Part shown: positions 1 to 8,776 of the stretch, one piece after another
Layout: each line of letters starts with the position of its first letter
Numbering within the stretch: position 1 is the first letter of the stretch
NCBI RefSeq assembly: GCF_021538615.1
Contig: NZ_JAJHIZ010000003.1
Coordinates: 4,650,001 to 4,714,000, forward strand
Reading direction: 5' to 3'
Source of the DNA: Niabella agricola
GTDB lineage: Bacteria; Bacteroidota; Bacteroidia; Chitinophagales; Chitinophagaceae
DNA: 64,000 bases
Made by a program: the position numbers and the translations under genes
The notes under the pieces: model-generated
Databases searched by the model: none
The model's input: the letters and a program-made list of their open reading frames with translations, nothing else
Told to the model about the DNA's origin: nothing

Positions 1-1444
1 CTATCAACTGTACATTATTACCAATACAATAAGGACCGTTATACGAAGCATCGAGCGTTGCGTTTACGGTTTGGCTGCCGCAAACCTGTACGGCATTTGT
101 ATTAAAATGATAAGTGGGGTCGAAAAGATCAGCAGAACTGTTATCACCCATACTGCCGTTTATCCTGTGACCAACATAGCCAAAAGTGCTGGTGCACTCG
201 CGCAGGATCATGGTCGTATGCCCGCCGCTTTCAACGGAAATAATATTGGTATTGGAATAGCCAGCTTGGAAATTGGTGGGTACACCTGGGTTGGTAGCTA
301 AAGGCTGCCCGGCATTACCGCCACGTCCAAGCATATTACCACCTTCAGCACCCCAGTTGTATATCATTTTATCATTGGTTAATACATTAATACCCGCTAT
401 GCCACGGTCATGTTCATTGGGCGATATCCATTTAACATCATTAATTACCGGACCACCTGCTGATGTGTACCGCGGTTGCACCCAGGTGTTTGAGTTGGTG
501 GTAGTCCAGTCACCTAACTGGCCATACTGGTTATCCCCCAGGGCATATACGCTTCCACTGGTGTACAGCAGGTAGTAGCTGGTTGATTGTGTGCCGTAGG
601 CGGTGTGATTGGCGCCGATCATTTTTATAGATCCGCTGGCGCCAGCAGGAGCAGCCAACGCGGTAGCTCTGCTATGGGAAGCCCTACTGCCTATACCGTC
701 CCAACTCTCCGGACCCCAGCTCCAGAGCCCGCCGGATGCATCCAATGCAATAAGACTGGTAGCAGTTCCTCTGGTGGCTACAATACCGTTCAGGAAACTG
801 CCATCTGTTTTTATTACCCTGGACCATGTGTCAGGGCTTCCAGCGCCACCCGCACCACGTACAGAAGAATTGTTGGTTAATACATATACACTACCATCGC
901 AGGTAGTAATTACCAGTGTATTCGTAGTACCAAAAAACATCTTTACATCGGCAGCGGTTACGCCTGCCGGTAAGCCCAGGCTTAATTGGTGAAAAGCGGT
1001 GTTTCCGGCCGGGACAACGGTTAAATCAAACAATACACCCGGCAATCCCCAGGCCCATATTTTATTGTCGCTGGTGAGCAGGGCGAACTGTACAGTGTTA
1101 ATACCGTTGCTGCCAATGGCTACTTTTAAAGGTGTACCTGTAAGTCCCGGGTAATTACCCGCATTAATAGTCGTTGGCACCAGCCAGCTGCTAACTCCAT
1201 CAGCCTTGGTCTTTTCTCCCCATATTTTTAAAGAACCGTCCAGGTCTCTTACCGCTGTAGAGTGAAAGCCGGATACATAGTTGTCATACTCCAGGGTAGC
1301 GGCTGTGGTGGAATTATAACCAAAATTGGCAAAATCCTGGCAGCCGCCTGCGCCGTAGCAGGCCTGCCCATATGAGTAAGTGATAGTCCAAAGACTGACA
1401 ACCAAGGTCAATACAAGAACTTTAATAGTGCGCATTTTTGTCAT
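1..1444 (-). CDS. Secreted RCC1-repeat protein, C-terminal part beyond window edge
   Basis: The minus-strand frame is open from the ATG at 1444 to the window edge, giving 481 visible residues; the gene continues outside. The product starts MTKMRTIKVLVL and has a signal peptide ending near residue 27 (..SYGQ). The body contains several blade-like segments such as VYALGDNQYGQLGD (about residues 295-310) and IWAWGLPG, the pattern of RCC1/BLIP-II beta-propeller repeats. The last visible residues (NATLDASYNGPYCIGNN) look like the start of an Ig/PKD-like module of the kind found in large Bacteroidota surface proteins. A second in-frame ATG lies at 1435. By family analogy it is exported and probably surface-attached, perhaps by the type IX system, but the sorting domain is not in view. 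It probably belongs with the 923-residue adhesin-like gene upstream. Confidence 0.75.
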   Translation of the reverse strand, partial: MTKMRTIKVLVLTLVVSLWTITYSYGQACYGAGGCQDFANFGYNSTTAATLEYDNYVSGFHSTAVRDLDGSLKIWGEKTKADGVSSWLVPTTINAGNYPGLTGTPLKVAIGSNGINTVQFALLTSDNKIWAWGLPGVLFDLTVVPAGNTAFHQLSLGLPAGVTAADVKMFFGTTNTLVITTCDGSVYVLTNNSSVRGAGGAGSPDTWSRVIKTDGSFLNGIVATRGTATSLIALDASGGLWSWGPESWDGIGSRASHSRATALAAPAGASGSIKMIGANHTAYGTQSTSYYLLYTSGSVYALGDNQYGQLGDWTTTNSNTWVQPRYTSAGGPVINDVKWISPNEHDRGIAGINVLTNDKMIYNWGAEGGNMLGRGGNAGQPLATNPGVPTNFQAGYSNTNIISVESGGHTTMILRECTSTFGYVGHRINGSMGDNSSADLFDPTYHFNTNAVQVCGSQTVNATLDASYNGPYCIGNNVQLI

Positions 1445-1583
1445 TGTTGTTTAAGTTTAAATGTTAGGTGATGAATAATAGTTAATGGTATGGTTTTATA
1501 GATATTATTTCGGATTGTCAAAAGGCAGGTAGCACAACACAAAACTCAGCAGGCCATTTTTATTTACACCAGTGAATAACCAC

Positions 1584-1619
1584 AAAAAAGAGTGCGCCCT
1601 TTGAGACACCCTCTTTTTT
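1584..1619 (-). terminator. Probable intrinsic terminator after the BON lipoprotein gene
   Basis: An A-rich/T-rich imperfect inverted repeat (AAAAAAGAGTG ... CACCCTCTTTTTT, with a two-base bulge) lies downstream of the minus-strand BON gene and ahead of the RCC1-type gene. The run of A on the plus strand gives the U-tract on the minus-strand transcript. It suggests that the RCC1-type gene has its own promoter. The rest of 1445-1752 holds nothing I recognise. Confidence 0.5.
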
Positions 1620-1752
1620 GATCAATTCTTAAAACAACAGGCCGCTAAACGCCTGCGAAGTACAGAAGACGTTGTATCAGGCCTGAGTCGTACTCCTGAT
1701 CTTTAAAACGGTGCGGGACTCAGATCCAAAAGGAGACTGCACCGTCAGAAGA

Positions 1753-2235
1753 TTACTCTTCAACCAGGTCTTTGGTTACCACTTTTTTAACTTTTAGTGC
1801 TTCTAATTGCTGTACTAATACCGGCAGGCTGCTTTTTGAAATGCGACCGTTCAACATCACCACACTGTCGCTGATAATAGCACTTATTCTTTCGTAGGGA
1901 CGGATCACATTTCGCACTGCTGCGCCAAGCTGCTCCTGTTCAGCAGGGTTTATGCCTATCGCCAGTTCGCTCACCACCTCCTGTATGCCTTCCACCTCCA
2001 GGGCTACGGCTTCTGCAGCTGATGCCATTGCTGGCTCCTTAACCCATCCGGAAAGCGTAGCCACTCCTTCATGAGCCGTAACGGTTATATGAGCCAGGTC
2101 CTTGTTTTTATGTAGCGCTGCGGTTACGGACCCGCCTATTTCGGCCTCCGTTTTTTTCCCCCCACAACTGGCCCCCATCATTATCCCGGGCAGTACCAGT
2201 ACAAAAAGGGTACATTTGATTCTGTTGCTTTGCAT
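1753..2235 (-). CDS. BON-domain lipoprotein
   Basis: A 160-residue product with a lipoprotein signal: hydrophobic residues 9-20, then lipobox GASC with Cys24. The mature part holds two BON-like modules (about residues 30-95 and 98-158) with the typical pattern of short acidic helix, I-T-V-x-x-x-x-G-x-x-x-L-x-G-x-V, then helix (HITVTAHEGVATLSGWV, and DSVVMLNGRI). BON domains are associated with membrane or periplasmic binding in OsmY-like proteins. It starts 27 bp after the stop of the 923-residue adhesin-like gene on the same strand, so the two are probably co-transcribed. A terminator candidate follows. A role in envelope stress or in anchoring is only inference. Confidence 0.8.
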   Translation of the reverse strand: MQSNRIKCTLFVLVLPGIMMGASCGGKKTEAEIGGSVTAALHKNKDLAHITVTAHEGVATLSGWVKEPAMASAAEAVALEVEGIQEVVSELAIGINPAEQEQLGAAVRNVIRPYERISAIISDSVVMLNGRISKSSLPVLVQQLEALKVKKVVTKDLVEE

Positions 2236-2261
2236 TTTCTTTTTTTAATAACGGCGCCGAT

Positions 2262-5033
2262 CTATTCCTTCACCACTTTTATTACTTTGGAGTATGCTCT
2301 ATTACCATCTTTATCCACAGTTACAATGCGTATGTAAAGATTCCCGTCAGAAGTAGTTACAGGCAGATCAGTTGCCTTGTTACAGGCTATAATGCTGGTT
2401 GCCAACAGTACGATGGCGATGCCTGAGACCATCAGCTTTCTGCGGATGGCCGAAACGCCCAACAGGAAAATACTTGCAACCACGCCCATCGTACCCATGG
2501 CTTGAGCGGCCAGTATTTCGAAGCTGTAATCCTGGGCCACACCGGAATTACCCGTTTCTGCCCGACTTTTTATTTCGCCTATTTTATGGAAATGAGCGCC
2601 ATCTGACGAGGCCTCTATTTCAAACCATGCATTGTCTTTTTCAGTAAGGCTGGTCCAGTTTACCTGCAGGTGATCTCCTTTTAAGATCGCGCTGATATTG
2701 CCGAAACTTACCAACAGCGGGCTACCGCAGTAGGTACTGTTAACCGTAACGGTTTCTGTACGGGTAATACAATTATTAATGGTTACCGTGCACGTATACA
2801 TACCATCGTTATTGGCCTGGTAGCTCGACCACTCTAATTTGTTGGACGTGGATATCTGTGCGCCGTCCTCTCTTTTCCATGAGTAAGTAGCTCCGGGTAT
2901 CTTCTCCAGTTCTAATACATATGGCTGGTTAATGCAAGGCTGCTGCGTTGTTACCCTGTTTATTTTGGTAAGCGGTGCAATAGTTACCGTAGTAATAGCG
3001 GTTTTGCTGCATTGATCTGTAATACGGAAATCGTAAGTGGCATTTGGAGTAAGGCCGGTTACCAGCAGTTCGTTGGGTGCCGAAGCATTAATGGTTGTAA
3101 AAGCCGATTCTGGATCGGTGCTTAATTTTTGTTCCAGCTTAAATGGCCCGGTGCCCGTAAATGCCAGCCCTGCCAGGCCAGTATTGCTGTTATCGCATAC
3201 AATGCCTATCTTTTTTTCAATTACCGGGTTTTGTCCTGCGGGTTTTATGGTATATTCTTTGGTTGAAGTTAACGGTGGCAAAGTGAAACACATCGCCAAC
3301 TCGGCTACCACTTTATATGTACCTGCGGCAAGGCCAACGAATGTGCCGGTACCATTGGTGGCCGTTGGGCTGGAGCCCCCGTCTTTATACAATTTATAGA
3401 TAACAGGTACGGTATAATTGGTAGCGATTGTGGAAGTAATGGTGCCGGTGCCATCACAGGTTTGCGTGGAAGTGCCGCCTAAAGTAAAGTCAGATAACGG
3501 CGCTGCGCTGTTGGGTGTCACTTTAAAAGGAATGTCTGTGGTGCAGCCGTTTGCCGAAGTGAATCTTAACACATAATTGTCACCGGGGGGTATATTGGGA
3601 AAGCTCATGGAATTGGCCCATGTTATATTTGGATCAGGCGTCCACTCCTGGTTGGTTACCGTATTCACAATTCTCATATTGCCGGGAGCTCCGGTTCCCC
3701 AACCTGGTACATTACCCGAAACACTGCCAAAAGAAAAAAGAACCCTTCCTGTACCAATTACACTGGTACAATCTCCCATGTAGCTAAATAAAAGGGACGG
3801 AGTGCCTGCTTCAACCAGTATACTTTTCGATGCCGTTGATCCGCAGGCATCTGTAATTTTAACGGTATAGTGATCCGCAGCGCCTATCCCGGTAACAAGG
3901 AGTTGCAGGGCGTTATTAACGGTACGTGTAATTGTGGGAACCACTATTGAGTTATTGGCTGCATACCCCGTAACTTCCAACGTTAAAGGCCATGCGGATG
4001 TATTAGTTTGAGTAGCTATACTAACACCGCTCGCGCCACAAGCGGGGTATGCTTTTGGGGATAAGCTCAATTGCAGGTCCGGCACCTGAACATTTCCGGT
4101 TGTTTCCTCGCCGCAGCCGGTGGTTATTTTCCAGGCAATGGAGCGGGTGCCAATAGTAAGGGGAATACCGGTCAGGTCATTCGTAGATTTAAAATCTTTT
4201 TCCCATGCCGGAGTACCGGAGATGGCGGGCGGTGTGGTAGTGCTACTTTCCCATACGGCTATCCGGTACTGGGTGGTGGCGCTGGGCGTTACGGGAGTCC
4301 CCTGCAGATAATCTGCTAACCGAAAAACAGTAATCACTTTTCCGCAGTTAACGCTGGCACCGCCAAAGAGGGCGTTTACTTGCCCCTGCAGGATCTGAGG
4401 AATAACCTGTGTGATCTTTGCTTTAGGTGTATTCGGTATCAGCTCTACTGTTTGAGGCACAATATTTCCGCAGGCATCTCTTACCCTCACTTGATAAGTA
4501 CCCCAGGGATCTGCACCCACCAGGTCAAAAGTATTAGAACTGCCAAAAGTAAAATTTTCAACAGGTTCTGACCCGTTGGCACTTTTAAGTATGGCGTACT
4601 CCAGCGGAGCTTTGCCACCGCTGGTATTAACGGTGATTTTACCGCCGGGTACAAAATTGGTACACACGCCCGTAGTCGTAACGGTTACCGCCAGGTTAAC
4701 ATAATTTTTTCCAATAGTGAAGTTTTTAGTGCTGCTTATGTTGAGATCATCTTTACAAATCGCTTTTACTGTGTAATCGCCAGGGGGCAGGGCTGTAAAT
4801 TCAGGGCTATCCTGCTGGCCGGTAGGCCACCCCCCACCTTGGGGACCTTGTGTTAACTGGTATTGTACGGCATTCGTTCCGCCGCCGTTGCTGTTCACCG
4901 TGGCTTTGCCATTGGAAGGACAGTCTGCGTTTACAACGTCTACGCTGGTAATAGTTACAGAAGCCGGGCATTGCGCCCGTAACATCGCGGGAATAGCCGC
5001 TGCCAGCAGCAGGAAAAATTTTGCTTTTTTCAT
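2262..5033 (-). CDS. Large SprB/adhesin-like secreted protein with interrupted C-terminal domain
   Basis: 923 residues. Residues 1-20 are a signal peptide (MKKAKFFLLLAAAIPAMLRA). The body is a series of repeats with the SprB style: PxGxY/T-V-x-x-x-D-x-C-G at about 85-100, 170-190 and 380-400, typical of extracellular gliding or adhesin proteins. An Ig-like domain follows near 690-770 (YSWKREDGAQ ... GMYTCTV). Residues 777-836 are the first half of the domain that usually precedes a type IX sorting domain (LQVNWTSLTEKDNAWFEIE). Then come two hydrophobic segments (842-862, 868-883) and a lipobox-like IIAC at Cys884, and only afterwards the second half of that domain (LYIRIVTVDKDGNRAYSKV, 899-917). 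No ordinary type IX C-terminal domain is visible. The function is likely surface adhesion; the membrane insertion is odd. Confidence 0.8.
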   Translation of the reverse strand: MKKAKFFLLLAAAIPAMLRAQCPASVTITSVDVVNADCPSNGKATVNSNGGGTNAVQYQLTQGPQGGGWPTGQQDSPEFTALPPGDYTVKAICKDDLNISSTKNFTIGKNYVNLAVTVTTTGVCTNFVPGGKITVNTSGGKAPLEYAILKSANGSEPVENFTFGSSNTFDLVGADPWGTYQVRVRDACGNIVPQTVELIPNTPKAKITQVIPQILQGQVNALFGGASVNCGKVITVFRLADYLQGTPVTPSATTQYRIAVWESSTTTPPAISGTPAWEKDFKSTNDLTGIPLTIGTRSIAWKITTGCGEETTGNVQVPDLQLSLSPKAYPACGASGVSIATQTNTSAWPLTLEVTGYAANNSIVVPTITRTVNNALQLLVTGIGAADHYTVKITDACGSTASKSILVEAGTPSLLFSYMGDCTSVIGTGRVLFSFGSVSGNVPGWGTGAPGNMRIVNTVTNQEWTPDPNITWANSMSFPNIPPGDNYVLRFTSANGCTTDIPFKVTPNSAAPLSDFTLGGTSTQTCDGTGTITSTIATNYTVPVIYKLYKDGGSSPTATNGTGTFVGLAAGTYKVVAELAMCFTLPPLTSTKEYTIKPAGQNPVIEKKIGIVCDNSNTGLAGLAFTGTGPFKLEQKLSTDPESAFTTINASAPNELLVTGLTPNATYDFRITDQCSKTAITTVTIAPLTKINRVTTQQPCINQPYVLELEKIPGATYSWKREDGAQISTSNKLEWSSYQANNDGMYTCTVTINNCITRTETVTVNSTYCGSPLLVSFGNISAILKGDHLQVNWTSLTEKDNAWFEIEASSDGAHFHKIGEIKSRAETGNSGVAQDYSFEILAAQAMGTMGVVASIFLLGVSAIRRKLMVSGIAIVLLATSIIACNKATDLPVTTSDGNLYIRIVTVDKDGNRAYSKVIKVVKE

Positions 5034-6019
5034 TTGTTTGGTCTTACATGATTTAAAAATGGAGTATGGTTGATGTTCATGGAAAATGAAACAACTCTTG
5101 CTCTCAAATCATAAATATTTCTTCAGCGGTATATTTTGTGACAAAAATCAACATGCTTTATAACCTTTACACCCTCATAGCTCTAAAAAGAATGGCTGTA
5201 ACGAATCGAACAACGCATGCCCGTAGGTTACGGCTTACTGATGCGAATGGACTCCTCAAAACTGACACTATTCTATTCCCAGGTTTTGCGGAAACAGGAG
5301 GAGCGTGGTAAATATCATGGGGAGAACCGGGCAGGCACCAGCCCTGGCAGCAGGCAACAAAAGCAATGCAAAAAAACTCCATAAGCCTAAATAGTCTTTG
5401 TTTGGCGTGAAAACTCAGAATTCATCGATTTAGAATTTGAATTTCAAGGATCAGGATTTTTGCTCTTAAATTAAGGATAGCGGTTTACGATAATTCCCAT
5501 AACAATTTTGTATTTAATAAAATATTTGCCATCACAATTTACAGTTGGCAAAAAAGGGGGCAAAAAAGAGCCGTATAACTTGAGTATGTTTTAAGGAAAA
5601 GTACGATTGTGTGTTCCTATACAAAATCAAAAGGAGGGGCTCCTCAAAAGTTGCTCTTTGTTACAATGCAAATAAAAGGGGGCGCACCAAAGGCATTCAT
5701 TAAAACCAAAACGGAAAAGATAGCGTAGTGGTTGAAAGATTTGTGAAATTATGCTTAATCAATAGTGGCTGAGTCATTAAAAGATAAAAATGTCTGTCTA
5801 GCTTCGCACTTACCGACCCTGGAAGAAACTACAGGGCCAAAGCTTCGAAATCAATATTAATGGAGCCGTTGTTATTTCACTTCCTTACTTTTTGCCCCGA
5901 TACGCGGCAGCTCACCAACGGGCTCCGGGAACTGTTTGGTCTCATAGCTATAAAAGCTCTATACTTCCGACACATCGGCCGCACCGCGTTCCATGGTTTG
6001 ATTTTATTAACTTTGCGGA
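5034..6019. other. Long intergenic region without a convincing gene
   Basis: A stretch of 986 bases, A/T-rich between about 5400 and 5860, between the divergent adhesin-like gene and the AraC regulator. Only short open frames occur (for example 5167-5382 minus and small frames near 5190-5390 and 5860-6030 plus), none with a recognisable product or a good start. The regulatory regions for both flanking genes must lie here. I see no tRNA or insertion sequence. Confidence 0.5.
6008..6015 (+). promoter_or_regulatory. Bacteroidota -7 promoter element (TAACTTTG)
   Basis: A perfect match to the Bacteroidota -7 consensus TAnnTTTG lies only four bases before the first ATG (6020) of the AraC gene. Transcription would start at or next to that ATG, so either the mRNA is leaderless or translation begins at the second ATG (6047). 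No clear -33 TTG is seen at the expected distance. Confidence 0.45.
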
Positions 6020-6871
6020 ATGACAGGTGAAATTCCCGGCGTGAATATGGAAGATCTGCGGCTGAAAGGCTTCCGGGTGCATGCCTTGCAGCCTTCGCAG
6101 GAACTCCCGCACCACCAGGGCCGCCGGGACTTTTATAAAATGGGCCTCATCAACGGCGATCTGACCGTGCAATATGGCGGGGAGTTGCTGGAGCTCAAAG
6201 GCACGGTGCTCTTCTTCGTGAACCCGAAAGTGCCCCATTCGGTGGTCAGCCGCGTGAACCGGACCAATGGCTACGCCTGCCTGTTCACTGAAGCTTTTAT
6301 GAACGGCCGCGAACTGCGCGATTCGCCACTGTTCCGCGCGGGCGACAACCCGGTTATTCCGCTCAATAGTGCGCAGGCGGCTTTTATGGACAGCATCTTC
6401 CGGGAAATGCTGGTGGTCTACCAGGAAGACTATCCTTATAAAAGCGACCTGATCCGGAACTGTATCTCACTGGTCCTTCATGAAGCCCTACGCATACAGC
6501 CGCCGAAACAGGCTATGGCATTTCAAAACGGCGCCGGAAGGGTGACACATTTGTTCCTGGACCTTCTGGAAAAGCAGTTCCCCATCGAGCGGCTGAATGA
6601 GCCGCTACAGTTGCGAAACCCACAGCAATTTGCGGACAGACTGTTTCTGCACGTCAATTACCTAAACCGGGCTGTCAAATCGGTGACCGGTCAGCCGACC
6701 TCAACCCACATCGCCGCCCGCATCACTGCCGAAGCCAAGGCGCTTTTGCAGCATACAGACTGGAGTGTGGCCGACATCGCCTATGCGTTGGGTTTCGAAT
6801 ACCCGGCCTATTTCAATAATTATTTCAAGCGGCTAACCGGTACCACGCCGAATACGTTCCGCAAGGTTTGA
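6020..6871 (+). CDS. AraC-family transcriptional regulator
   Basis: 283 residues from the first ATG, 274 from the alternative ATG at 6047. The N-terminal half is a cupin-like sensing domain (HHQGRRDFYKMGLINGDLTVQYGG ... VLFFVNPKVPHS). The C-terminal ~100 residues form the AraC/XylS double helix-turn-helix: first helix pair near residues 190-225 (NPQQFADRLFLHVNYLNRAVK) and second at about 248-283 (WSVADIAYALGFEYPAYFNNYFKRLTG). It would bind DNA and regulate nearby genes, most plausibly the NAD(P)-binding protein that begins 63 bp downstream. It opens a block (6.0-9.7 kb) that is visibly richer in G and C than the flanking sequence. The ligand is unknown. Confidence 0.88.
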   Translation: MTGEIPGVNMEDLRLKGFRVHALQPSQELPHHQGRRDFYKMGLINGDLTVQYGGELLELKGTVLFFVNPKVPHSVVSRVNRTNGYACLFTEAFMNGRELRDSPLFRAGDNPVIPLNSAQAAFMDSIFREMLVVYQEDYPYKSDLIRNCISLVLHEALRIQPPKQAMAFQNGAGRVTHLFLDLLEKQFPIERLNEPLQLRNPQQFADRLFLHVNYLNRAVKSVTGQPTSTHIAARITAEAKALLQHTDWSVADIAYALGFEYPAYFNNYFKRLTGTTPNTFRKV

Positions 6872-6899
6872 AATTCATAGTTTTTCGTTTGATTATCGA

Positions 6900-6930
6900 T
6901 TGCTTAGAAGTGCTGTTTCAGGCAACTTTG
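6900..6930 (+). promoter_or_regulatory. Promoter of the epimerase/dehydratase gene
   Basis: TTG at 6900-6902 and CAACTTTG at 6923-6930 are separated by 20 bases, matching the Bacteroidota -33/-7 arrangement with one change in the -7 box. The start codon at 6935 lies only four bases downstream, which predicts a leaderless or almost leaderless mRNA. Confidence 0.5.
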
Positions 6931-6934
6931 TGCC

Positions 6935-7771
6935 ATGAAAATATTAGTAACAGGGGCAACAGGAAAAGTCGGCAGCCGTTTGGTGCCGCGCCTCTTAGCC
7001 AAAGGCTATAACGTCACCATTTTAGTACGTGATGCGGCCAAAGCAATACCGGGCACCCGGGTAGTGGTTGGCGATCTTTATGAACCGGCTTCGCTACCCA
7101 CCGCAGTGGCCGGCATGGATGCCGTGATCCACCTGGCTGCCTTGTTCCGGACCTTTACGGACAATGAGGGTATTGTTAAAACCAACCATTCGGGTACCGT
7201 TGCGCTGGCTGAAGCCGCGCTGGCCGCAGGTGTGAAACGTTTCGTCTTTACCAGCACCAGCAATGTTTACCATGCAGGTTACGGTCATCCGGCTAAAGAA
7301 ACTGACCCGGTGGATATGAACGATCCACGCCCATACGCAGCCAGCAAGATCGCTGCCGAGCAGGAACTGCTGCGATTGCACCCGGATGTACGGGTACTTC
7401 GCCTGGGATTTGTTTACGGCGACCGGGACCCACATATCGAAGAGATCATGCCCATCCTCAAACAGTGGAAACGTCATCCCGGGTACCGCATGCATATGGT
7501 ACACCACCTGGACGTCGCCCAGGCGCTCGTGCTGCTGCTGCGGCATGAGGGACTGAACGGCGAGATATTCAACGTAGCCGATGATGCGCCTATTAGTCTA
7601 TACGAACTGGCCGATTCGGTCGGAAAAGCAGCGGAAACTTTCGAGGCAGCGCCAGGCCCGTTAAACGATCCCTTCGATGGCGTGCTGGACAGTTCCAAGC
7701 TGCGTCACCGGACCGGCTTCCGGCCGTTGGTACCGAGCTACTATGTAGCGCGGGATATGGATCTGCTTTAA
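6935..7771 (+). CDS. NAD(P)-dependent epimerase/dehydratase (extended SDR)
   Basis: 278 residues. The protein begins directly with the Rossmann fold: [13 protein letters not shown] carries GxxGxxG at residues 7-13. The extended-SDR active-site pair YxxxK is Y134/K138 ([11 protein letters not shown]), with a conserved serine just before (FTSTSN, about 106-109). Length and order fit NAD-dependent sugar epimerase/dehydratases and related atypical reductases. Because the nucleotide-binding motif starts at residue 5, ATG 6935 must be the true start even though the -7 promoter box ends four bases upstream. It follows an AraC regulator and precedes another NAD(P)-binding gene plus AraC gene. The substrate cannot be told from sequence. 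Confidence 0.85.
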   Translation: MKILVTGATGKVGSRLVPRLLAKGYNVTILVRDAAKAIPGTRVVVGDLYEPASLPTAVAGMDAVIHLAALFRTFTDNEGIVKTNHSGTVALAEAALAAGVKRFVFTSTSNVYHAGYGHPAKETDPVDMNDPRPYAASKIAAEQELLRLHPDVRVLRLGFVYGDRDPHIEEIMPILKQWKRHPGYRMHMVHHLDVAQALVLLLRHEGLNGEIFNVADDAPISLYELADSVGKAAETFEAAPGPLNDPFDGVLDSSKLRHRTGFRPLVPSYYVARDMDLL

Positions 7772-7849
7772 GGTTTAGCTGACGGCCTGGTCCTTATATC
7801 CGGCTACAACAAACGTGGATTCGGTTAGATCGATCTGCTCCTTCCCAGG

Positions 7850-7857
7850 GACCTTTG
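7850..7857 (+). promoter_or_regulatory. Candidate -7 element (GACCTTTG) of the NmrA-like gene
   Basis: GACCTTTG differs from TAnnTTTG at the first base only and lies 19 bases before the ATG at 7877. No good -33 TTG is seen; TTAG occurs at 7825-7828. The relict copy near 10.2 kb retains an equivalent CACCTTTG upstream, which supports a functional role. Confidence 0.4.
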
Positions 7858-7876
7858 TGGTATTAAAACAATAGTT

Positions 7877-8764
7877 ATGAAGGTCATTGTTACAGGCTCA
7901 TTGGGCCATATCAGTAAGCCGCTTGCGCAGGAACTTATTACAAAAGGTCACGAGGTGACCATCATCAGCCGGAATGCCGGTAACCAGGAAGAAATCATTC
8001 GACTGGGCGCCAAAACTGCTATCGGCTCGGTCGAAGATGCGGCATTTCTGAAGGAGGCATTCATCAGTGCCGATGCTGTTTATGCCATGACGCCGCCCAA
8101 CTTTGCGGCAACCGATATAATTGCTTACTACCGCAATACGGCAATGGCCTATGCCGAAGCTGTTCGAAACGCGGGGGTTAAACGTGTCGTTTACCTGAGC
8201 AGTTATGGCGCAGACCTAGACCAAGGCACGGGTATCATCGTTGGTTCGCACCAGGCCGAGGGTATATTGAATGCACTGCAAAACGTTATGGTTACGTGTC
8301 TGCGCCCTGGTTATTTTTATTATAACCTGTACCATTTCCTGGATATGATCAAAAATCAGGGGATCATCGGTACCAATTTCGGTGGCGACGATAAATTGGT
8401 GATGGTATCTCCGCTGGACATCGCGGCCGCGGCGGCGGAAGAACTGACCACAGAAAACCTGCAAAATAAAATCCGCTACATCGCCAGCGATGAGCGCACC
8501 TGTAGCGAGGTAGCCCGGCTTATTGGCGAAGTCATCGGTAAACCCTACCTGGAATGGCTCACCTTTCCTGATGAGCAGGTTAGACATTTCATGCTGGAAA
8601 TGGGCAGGCCACCGGTTGTCACCGACCTGCTGGTCGAACTGGGCGCCGCCATCCACAGCGGTTTGCTGAAAAGCGACTATGAAAGAAATAAACCAGCCTT
8701 GGGTAAAGTTAAACTGCCGGAATTCGTTCAGGAATTTGCCGCGGTTTACCGGTCAAAAGCGTAA
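7877..8764 (+). CDS. NmrA-like NAD(P)H-binding protein
   Basis: 295 residues of the NmrA/atypical SDR type: N-terminal beta-alpha-beta unit MKVIVTGSLGHISKPLAQEL, then YAMTPPN and VVYLSSYGAD, and an AEGILNAL/RPGYFYYN stretch usual in NmrA-like quinone or NAD(P)H sensors. The third glycine of GxxGxxG is replaced by Ser13, whereas the relict copy at 10.2 kb keeps glycine there. No YxxxK catalytic pair is visible, so it may be a redox sensor or a reductase of the NmrA type. It ends 12 bp before the next AraC gene, so the two form an operon and probably a functional pair. Confidence 0.85.
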   Translation: MKVIVTGSLGHISKPLAQELITKGHEVTIISRNAGNQEEIIRLGAKTAIGSVEDAAFLKEAFISADAVYAMTPPNFAATDIIAYYRNTAMAYAEAVRNAGVKRVVYLSSYGADLDQGTGIIVGSHQAEGILNALQNVMVTCLRPGYFYYNLYHFLDMIKNQGIIGTNFGGDDKLVMVSPLDIAAAAAEELTTENLQNKIRYIASDERTCSEVARLIGEVIGKPYLEWLTFPDEQVRHFMLEMGRPPVVTDLLVELGAAIHSGLLKSDYERNKPALGKVKLPEFVQEFAAVYRSKA

Positions 8765-8776
8765 TTTTAAACGGCT

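Noticed and set aside
5167..5382. 71-codon frame on the minus strand, and small plus-strand frames near 5190-5390 and 5860-6030
   Set aside because: No recognisable protein, no promoter or start context, overlapping each other on both strands in a region that otherwise looks non-coding.
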